From Notospermus geniculatus (Eukaryota; Nemertea; Pilidiophora; Heteronemertea; Lineidae), in contig NMRB01000005.1 of NCBI GenBank assembly GCA_002633025.1, forward strand, positions 509,082 to 573,081: a stretch of DNA of 64,000 bases, given 5' to 3'. The notes under the pieces were generated by a model. It was not told the DNA's origin. It was given only the letters and a program-made list of their open reading frames with translations, and ran no database searches. This document shows, in pieces, positions 54,901 through 63,900 of the stretch (its first letter is position 1; each line of letters opens with the position of its first letter). The translations under genes were made by a program, and so were the position numbers.

Positions 54901-57900
54901 AGTACCACTTTAGAGCCCGCACCCAAGTTTCCATTTTTTGTATTTTTTCACCTCACAAAGATGCCAGTATGATAATCATCTTGAATAACACTTCTTTATG
55001 CTCATCTTTCTTCCAGCTACTTGGTCGGTTCATTTTTCAGACGCGCAAGCCTTGCAGCCGCTTGCGGTATCGTTGTCTATATAACAGCATATTTACCTTG
55101 GGCCTTCTATGTTGCCCTTGCAATGATTGATGAATTCCACGAATCGTATTTATTTGTAAGTGAAATCCAGTAAGAATTTAGAGCCTTTAACCCTTGTCTC
55201 TCCGTGCTCAGAAGAGATGCTGTGTAGGTCACGTCGGTGGATAGATGCACAATGCTAATAGCTGTAGTCAATATGTGTATATACGTGAGTTTCTGGCAAA
55301 TATGCTGCACGATACGTAAAGCCTAGTCTACACTACCCGAGAATGCATCGCCGATGGACCTCGGACCGCGAACACAGGTTATTCACGGTGACCCACCGCG
55401 AATAACCTGTGTTCGCGGTGTCACCGCGAATACCCGCGAACGTGTCTACACCTGATGAGTACTTGCGGCTATTCCCTGCCCTCCTATTGGCTCCCGGCCG
55501 GTGACCTCATTCTGATCAACTACATCCGGGTCACCACGCCAGCTGCCACTGACCGCCGATGTCCCCGAGAAGGTGTCTCCACTGTTCGCGGTCATTCGCG
55601 GTATGCCTTCCAACTCGTGGGCGGCGCGATTGCTTCGCGATTTTTTCAACATGTTGGAAACGGCCGCGAATGCCCGGGAACACTCGCGGGGTGTTCGCGG
55701 GCATTTCCATTCGCGGTCATTCACGGTGCCGTGTCTCCACTTGGCCCGCGAATCACCGCCGATCACCACCCGAGTCACCGCGAGTATACTCGTGGTGGTT
55801 CGCGGGGACTCGCGGGCCAAGTGGAGACAGGCCTTAAGGAGGATCATAACAGATTGACCAGACTCGCATTTTTGGGAGCTGAGCATTGGGGAGAAATAGT
55901 TCCCAATATTAGCCCGTGAAGGCAGAACCTCCCCATCTGAGATTTCATACACAGTTTTCTGGCCTTTCATCAACTTGAGCTCGGCCAACAAACGTTGGCA
56001 ATTTTGAAAAATATCTGCAGTGTATTTGCGAGAAACTACTATATGTTGTACCATTCTCCCATCCAATGGTAAAAGACTCCATCTCCACCGGTTATCAGTG
56101 GGATGATTGTTGATAGTTGTAACAGCTATACTCTACACTACAGTGTACTTGATAGTACATGATAGTGATGTTACTTCAATGAACCATGTCCGCACTGGTC
56201 AGAAATGGAGATACTGTCATTTACCAATGGAAGGAAGCATTAACTTGTGGCTTTTTTCATTCCAGCTGTGTCACACGCCAGAGGGCCTGGTTTGTGACAA
56301 ATTCACAACTTGATGCTTTGTTAGTTCAGTGCACATAACTCATGCTTTTCTTATGTCGTATATATTTTGTAGCTTCCTGGTGTCAGCTTTTTTCATGAGG
56401 GCTAACTTGGCGGCACTGGTTGGGATGATAATATTTGTACTTGGGTACCTTCCGTTTACTGTGGTGATGGCACTAAATTATAATCTAACCTGGTCGGAGA
56501 AAACAGGAGCAGTAAGTTCAGCATGTAATCACCGAGTTTCTGAATCAAGTCCATGCATCTTAATGCGGGTGATCCACTGACTTGACGACGAGTTTACGAT
56601 CAGTTGACGACTTGTTCACGACGGCAGTCGTCAACAAGTCGTCAACTCGTCGTCAACTAGTCGCAAACTGATCGTAAAGAAATGACGTGACGTTGAAGCT
56701 GATCCACCGAAAAAATACGTCTGCTACAGAGCAAACTTTACGACGAGTTGACGACTAGTTTGCGACCAAATCAAACATGTCTGATCTCGTCGTAAACTCG
56801 TCGCAAACTAGTCGTCAACAATTTCAGTCGTGAACGAGTCGCAAACCCGTCGTGAACGAATCGTGAATGATGATCCACCTGCCACGATTTTTCGTCGTCA
56901 ACTAGTCGCAAACCCGTCGTGAACAAGTCGCCAACTGATCGTAAACTCGTCGTAAAGTCGGTGGATCACCCGCATAATGATCCCCCAGTTGAGATGATGA
57001 GATATATCGAAACACTCTCTAAATTGTCTGAATTATATTTGGTTCCAGTCTTTCAGAAAATTGCAATGATAAGTTCGCAAGTGCAGATTCTGAGAGTCTT
57101 TGTAGAAAATGTTGGTGTACTTGAATGAAGTCGAGTCTGGTAGTGACACCTTTATTCGTCTGGCTGGGCATAAGACATGTTCTTGTACTCTTACTTGAGT
57201 CCAAGGGTAGCAGGTCTCTGGCCCCTTGGCTCTGATTTGGCATGGAGATGACTCCTTACCAACCACTGATGGCCTGCTTTTATTTGTGAGGTTCTCTTTG
57301 CTCCCCTCCCTCCACATGCCCAATTGCAAGAGCCTACGTTGACTATCATTTTGCTCATACCTGTATGGCGCTACATGTACATTGACAGGAAAAGAACTAA
57401 TCCCCAGACGTTGTTGACTCTTCATTCAGGTTCACCATGTTTTGTTACTTGTAATGCTTACAGTGATAGAGTGTTAACCGTAGTTGTCGTAGTTCATGTA
57501 CAGAAGTAGTTCCATGTTAACATTTTCGTCAGTATTGTAAGGTTCTCTATGACCCACACACAAGTTGTGGCTGTGTTTTCAGCCCTATGTAGTTAGTGCC
57601 ATAAGAGGCCATGTAATGAAGGTGCCTCTCTTCGTGAGAGATTTCCGATGTGAGTTGGCTTTCAACAGTTTCGTTATGACTTATGCTGAGACCAGCGGCA
57701 CCAATGCCTACCCAATGTTTTATGCCGCTGAGTTGCTCATAGGGAACCAGCTTAAGTGGGATAACTCTCTCATGGAGATAATGCCCATCAAGTGGCCACG
57801 TAATCTTCTCAAAAAATCATCATGATTGTCGAAATATCAAAATTGTCGAAATATCATGTTTACATCCATGCTATCATCCCTTTCAGTCATTATTGTCGCC

Positions 57901-60900
57901 GTCCGCATTCAGCTTTGGTGCTAGTTACGTATCACGCTATGAAGGAATGGGTATTGGTATCCAATGGCACAACATTGAGAACCTGTACCCTGGTGACTCC
58001 ATCACGTTCTCATGGGCGTGCATCATGATGGTGATTGATTCGGCAATCTATTTCCTGATTGGCTGGTATGTTAGGAATGTCTTCCCAGGTGAGTATTGGT
58101 GATTACGTCAAGATTGACTTGCCCCGATATATCTATGGGGTCGATCTCTGAATCCAGAGGATGTCCCTTAAAACCAAGAATGTCTAATCCCTTGATCGTT
58201 TTTAGGCAAATATGGAATGCCGCAACCATTCTACTTCCCATTCCTCCCGAGATATTGGGGTTGTTATTTCTGCCCGAACAAAGAGGAGAAGTCGAGCAAG
58301 TATGTTGTGAAGAATGCGTACAGGAACCCCATCTATGAAGACAATGAAGAAGGTGGGTATCTGTAGCGTCAGGAGGAGATTGTCTAGATAATCTCCTCCT
58401 GGTAGCGTGTAGAGTAGAATTTCATTCATCCTTCACTGAATCCATTTCATCTTGTGTCATTGATTCTGAGAAATCGTTGAGTGAATGAACAGGTTATTTG
58501 TTCCATTTGCCACAATTCTTACTACCCTGACAAAACTCTGTCAGAATACGTGGCACCCTGTCTATCCTGACAAACCCGGTGTTCTTTAGGTTTTTATGCA
58601 TTGCTTGCCAGCAGCAACCAAAAGGTGATTCTCTGGTGACTACATTACTGTCATTCACATTCAGTCATTGTCAGACCCATTCACACCAATACAGTTTCAA
58701 TACCAAGAGTTACTGCCTGTAAAAGGGACTAGAAAGATAAAAAAATGGATGGTAAAGCACAGCTTTGCCTGCTTTCACTATGTCTCTCTACACTGTGTGC
58801 CGTGACCAATGTGTTGAGGAAAGTTCTGTAATGAACCAGTATTGGTTGATGTTTAAAGTTTTGGTGCAAATTTAAATGGTAATACGGTAGTCTCACAGAA
58901 GTTTGGACACTACTGCCTTCGTGCTTTGCACTTGACGGCTTTGTAGCTTTGCTTGCACAGGCTACGGTAATTGCTGTCGAGCACTTAAACTTACTTTGGA
59001 ACTGCCTGAGAAGTTGCTGAAACAAAACAGTATTCGTTATTCCTGGCTCAAGTTCACCATGGCATAATCTGAGACCAGTTCTCATTCATACAATGAACAG
59101 AAACATAGTGGATCACCCAGGACGGGCCTGAGACTCCCTAAATCTGTCTTGGGACAAATCGTGCACCGGTGTCTGTTTTGCATTTCCATGTGAACTGTAG
59201 AACTTGCTGGCACCTGACCAAGTCTTGATTGAAATTGACCCATAACAGCATGTAAAAGACATTCCTCTAAAGGCTAAACGTAAAAAGTTGATTTAATATC
59301 TCTGTTCGGAGATGGAGAACTGCAGAAACAATGCACCATTAGTTGGTCTTAGCTGTGGATGGCCATGATGTGGGTAGGCTTGTCTGTAACGGCCTGTTGC
59401 ATATTCTTTCAGTGAAAGCTTCCAATGCTAGGAAAAAGGCAGCAGGGGAATTCAGCCCCGTGGCATCCACTAGCAGTACTCTTGTCGACAAAATAGGTAA
59501 AGCCTATCAAGTATTCAGCATTTTAGAATGCCAATGCTATCAGAAGATTATATGCTTTTTGTGTTGTAAAGATGTCCCCATAACAACCACGTACTAGCAG
59601 CACTGTATTAAAGCTTTTTAGTTTAATTTTTGTTCGTGGAGGGTTATTGCTTGAAGATTGCTCTAGTGATTGCTTAGTAGCATGTGCTTGTATATTGTCA
59701 GTTGCTAGGTTGTCAAAGATGGGATGGCACTGATGGTTTCATTGGCATGTCGTCACATTCACACCCAAAAATTGTCTCTAAACCATCCTTCATAAGAAAG
59801 ATCTCCTTGTCAGCGTTGCAGTACCGGTAGATATTTTATAGGTTACTGTCAGTGTCAGTGAAGTCGAAGGGTGTTGAGATGGTGGTGGGTGGTTTACAAA
59901 ACTCTTGAGTTCAAGTTCAGTGCATGTTACTTCCCTGACTGATAAATTTGATGTGAAATTCTCTCTCCTGTTCCACAAGCCTACAACTTATATTTCCAGC
60001 AAACGGAAAAGTGCTCTCTCCGAAGACAATTGCATGTGGTGAAACTCAAGCTGTATTATTTACTGCATGACGGTGATGCTGGTCGTCATGTAGATTAACC
60101 ATGAACTATCCTCGTCATGTGATGCATCCTGGGGTAATCAGGCGTTCGTGATGCTCATCCTACATTATTGTGTGTGCGGCAACATAGGGAGTGAGCGCAT
60201 GGAAGCACTGATTACCTCAGGATGCATGTAACCCAATTTTCATGCAAATGAAGAGTGTGGTTGGAATAATGTCCTTTCAATGCATGTCTAACATGGACGT
60301 GGTTCCATCTTACTATAGCCTAGTTCATTACAGCCACGCGATCGGACGGTGACCAAATCGCACGGCGTGGTCGGCGTCAAATGCAAAATCACGCGTCGGT
60401 CGCCGGCGATGGTCGTGCGTCGAAGTATGAATTAGGCTTATCGGTACTTCAGGAACTAGATTACATTAGACGTGTCTAAATCTGTGAATTAAATGGCTTA
60501 TTTAGAGTGTTTCTATCTTTATTTCCATGTTTCCAACTTGGGCAAACACATAAAAACTGATGTTGAAGTCTGCTTTCTCGTCTTATAGTTCCTATCTGAT
60601 GTCGTGGCTCTTTTTTCACAACAGCCTGTGCAGTTCTTCTCTTTGACAAAGGCATGTGCATGGTGTTTCTTCAAGAGTTTGAAAAAGTCAATAAATGATT
60701 GTATTTTGGTGATGATTTCAGGCCAGTATCTCTGCCACAATGTGTGTTGTCCTACGGGACACAAGAAGAAGAAATATAGTAGGTCCTCTTGGCTTTATGG
60801 ATGCTGCATGACTTGGCTCTATGCTGATTACTTTGATGCATTCTTTCTTTTCAATTTTATTGACGACTTTCCAGGTTTATCCAGGTTACCTCATTTTCTT

Positions 60901-63900
60901 CCATCAGTCATTTTGTACATACATACAGGTCTATCATGTTTACCCAAAAGAGGCTGCTCCACGTGTGAGTTTTCTCATGTGAGTTGCTTCTCATGGACAA
61001 TTCATCATGTACCGGTATAGCTTTAATCACTGAGACCAATGACACAAATGACGGCCAGTCTTCTGGTTGAATTGCCCAGGCATAGATGCCTTGCATATGA
61101 CGTCACAAGCCGCCATGCTGGAGGACACATGCTGCAGAGGCGCAGCGAAATGAGCCGTGCATGCCCCAATGACGTTACGTCAAACAACTTGGTGTGGTGC
61201 ACTTCACGCAAGTCACGTCACGGTCAGCTCACACCTCTGTGCCCTGTGTCCGCCAGAATGGCTGCCAGGATGACGTCATTACAAAGCCTCTATAGAGAGA
61301 CAACTCGCAAGAGAAAACTCCCATGTGGAATAGTGCTTTAAATTGCATTCTGAAGACACTAACTGAGTAGGCCCCGACCCTGCTTTTCTTTATCATTTCA
61401 TCACTTCTCTTGTTTCTGAGTTCAATCTCATCTATCTCATTCATGCATGCAAAAAATTGTTTGTATTTGCCTTGTTTTCCTGCATGTTTTCCAAACTCTA
61501 TTAAAATGCATGCATCTATCCACAGAATTAAAGCCCTCTGGTTACAAACTTACGGATGAATTTGGTACCGTATTACTGTATTAGTCGACTCCTGTCCTTA
61601 TATTTACCAGTTGGTGATTGTGTGCATCATATGTGAGGCAGTCTAGGAAAACCCGTCAGATGTCACATTTGAAGAAAGTGTTAACCACACATTTCAATAG
61701 CTGAAATGCACTATGTAACAGGTAAACAATTGCAGATCAATGCACAGCAATCTGACAGCCCTTGTTGATCATTCAGCGACTTCCGACGGGTTTTCTTAGA
61801 CCACCACATATATTGAGGGACCAGCTTGTCTCTCAAACCGCTTTATTTATCAGCTCTCCAACCTTGGAATCATTTTCAGTTGATGTGCTAATGTCCTTGG
61901 TGATGGTTTCTATCTCCTTCTGAATGTTACCCTTCTTTATGCGAGGGAAGCATGTCAACCCCTCAAACCTTGTAAATATGAATCAATCCGCAAACGCAAA
62001 CGCCTTTCATGTACTGGGGTTGTTCATTTGGTGCATGAAGTACATGTATAAGTAGCTGGAGTGGAAGACTTGGCTTACAATACAATTCTGGACAAGCAGT
62101 AGGGAACGCACACATAATAAGGAAAAAGTTGTCATAGTCAGGATTCACCATCGTCGTTGTAATTTCATTGATTGCTGTAAGCGTATGGGTAACCCACCAC
62201 ATAATGTTTGACGTCATATCTTGATATCCATTGCCAGTAAAGAATGTCCTCTTAATGTTGTTCTTGTTTTTCTGTTGTAGCATTTGCCAGTAAACCAAGA
62301 TTCAATGGCACACATTTCAAACCAGGTTAATGTTGTTAAATCTTTGCATGTTTTCTGTGCAAACTTTGTAAATGTGTCTTCTTCCAATTGCCAACTGTGC
62401 TATGTTTATCAGAATGCTTCATGGTCTTCACTCTTTCTGTTGGTGATCACTGTTGCATCCATATTATATGTACAGTTGGATATGTCGTGCGCAGGCCCTA
62501 AACGTCAGTAGGTCTTTGTACATCCCCGCATGCCAATGCTTTTCCGAGAGCAACAAGAAGATATCGAAGGCTATGGGCCATCTCCGTGTGGTGAAAGGGA
62601 TGCTTGATGCTTATGCTGGCTTCTCACAACAAGCGCCAATCTCATTGACTTGATATCTGCTGTTTCAAAATGGTCTTGCCTGAACGACCTATCCTCTTTA
62701 CCCTAATGCTACTTGTCAGTCTGCTTTTGCATTCAGTAAAACAATTGCTTCTTTCACACCTGCCTACCCATCGTATTTGACCATATTTTTTATACTCAAA
62801 ACATTCTTTTTGCACTTAAATGCAGAAAATACACTGATCGGAACAACTGCAGAATGTCGCGTTTCATTATTTTACACTGAAAAGTGTCATTTTATGGTCG
62901 TTCCTCAAAAACAGTACAGCCAGCTCAAAGTTAGGGTAGGCAGGTCTGTATCCCGCTTCAGCTTTAGAACTATCGGTATATACAGGCTTCATCGGTTCCT
63001 ATAAATCATTGGAACGATCTCATGTTTGTGAATGTTCTTTTCTTTCAGTACAGTATTCTTTATCAATCTTTATATCCCTAACTTCAGTAGCTCATGTTGT
63101 GCCAAACGTTGCTCTCAGTGTTCATATACTTAAGTCCATTTGTTAACCTTGATGATGAACTTCTCTGATATTTTTCATACGAAGTAGATCTAAAATATGA
63201 GGTACTTGTTCTCTCATGCTATGGGGGCAGCTGTGCATGTACTAGTAGATTCATGATGTAGGCCTACCCTTCCTACTCCTACACTGGGTATTGGTTTCTT
63301 GCCAGGCATTGAAATTCTGAACACTGAAACTTATCTTTTGTTTTGTAGAAGACCCAGGGAGCTTCAGAAATGAATCTGAGCCAGCACATCTCCCGATTGG
63401 AATCTCAATCCATCACCTGACCAAGAAGTACAAGAAAAAGAAGGTGGCTGTCAACAACCTGTCGATGAACTTCTACGAAGGACAGATCACGGCCTTGCTC
63501 GGCCAGAATGGAGCTGGAAAAACAACAACAATGTAAGTTTCAGTTACCGGTACTGGCAGCATCAGAAAAATGTTCTTCTTGCAACATCTGCCAAAATTCA
63601 GACCCATTTAATATCCATTTTTCACCTTCTTGCAGCAACATGTTGTGTGGCATCTTCCCACCATCCTCTGGTTCTGCCTACATCAACGGCAAAAGCATCT
63701 GGACCGACTACTCTGAGATCCGTAAGACGCTCGGATACTGCCCTCAGCATAATGTACTCTTTGATACGTAAGTTCATGTTTCCTTCTAATCCTCTCTCAG
63801 ATGTACATGAAGAAAACAATAAACGTTAGTCCCCCATGTGAGTTTTCTCCAGTGATGGCTACATTCCTACATCAGGCCTAATCACAGTGTTGACGATACC

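Larger units (their letters stand above)
59497..63348 (+). other. 3.9-kb intron before NBD1, repeat-rich
   Basis: It contains a palindromic pair at 60121-60230 (GCATCCTGGGGTAATCAG / CTGATTACCTCAGGATGC) and MITEs at 60318-60437, 60958-61328 and 61643-61803. The open frame at 60604-61020 lacks splice context and family similarity. No exon was found, though a short linker exon could be missed. Confidence 0.6.

Noticed and set aside
55446-56066. 206-codon minus-strand open frame
   Set aside because: It lies in a CGCG-rich inverted-repeat block with frames open on both strands; no family signature.
60604-61020. 138-codon open frame as an exon or gene
   Set aside because: Low-complexity, cysteine- and phenylalanine-rich, no splice context, overlaps a MITE end.
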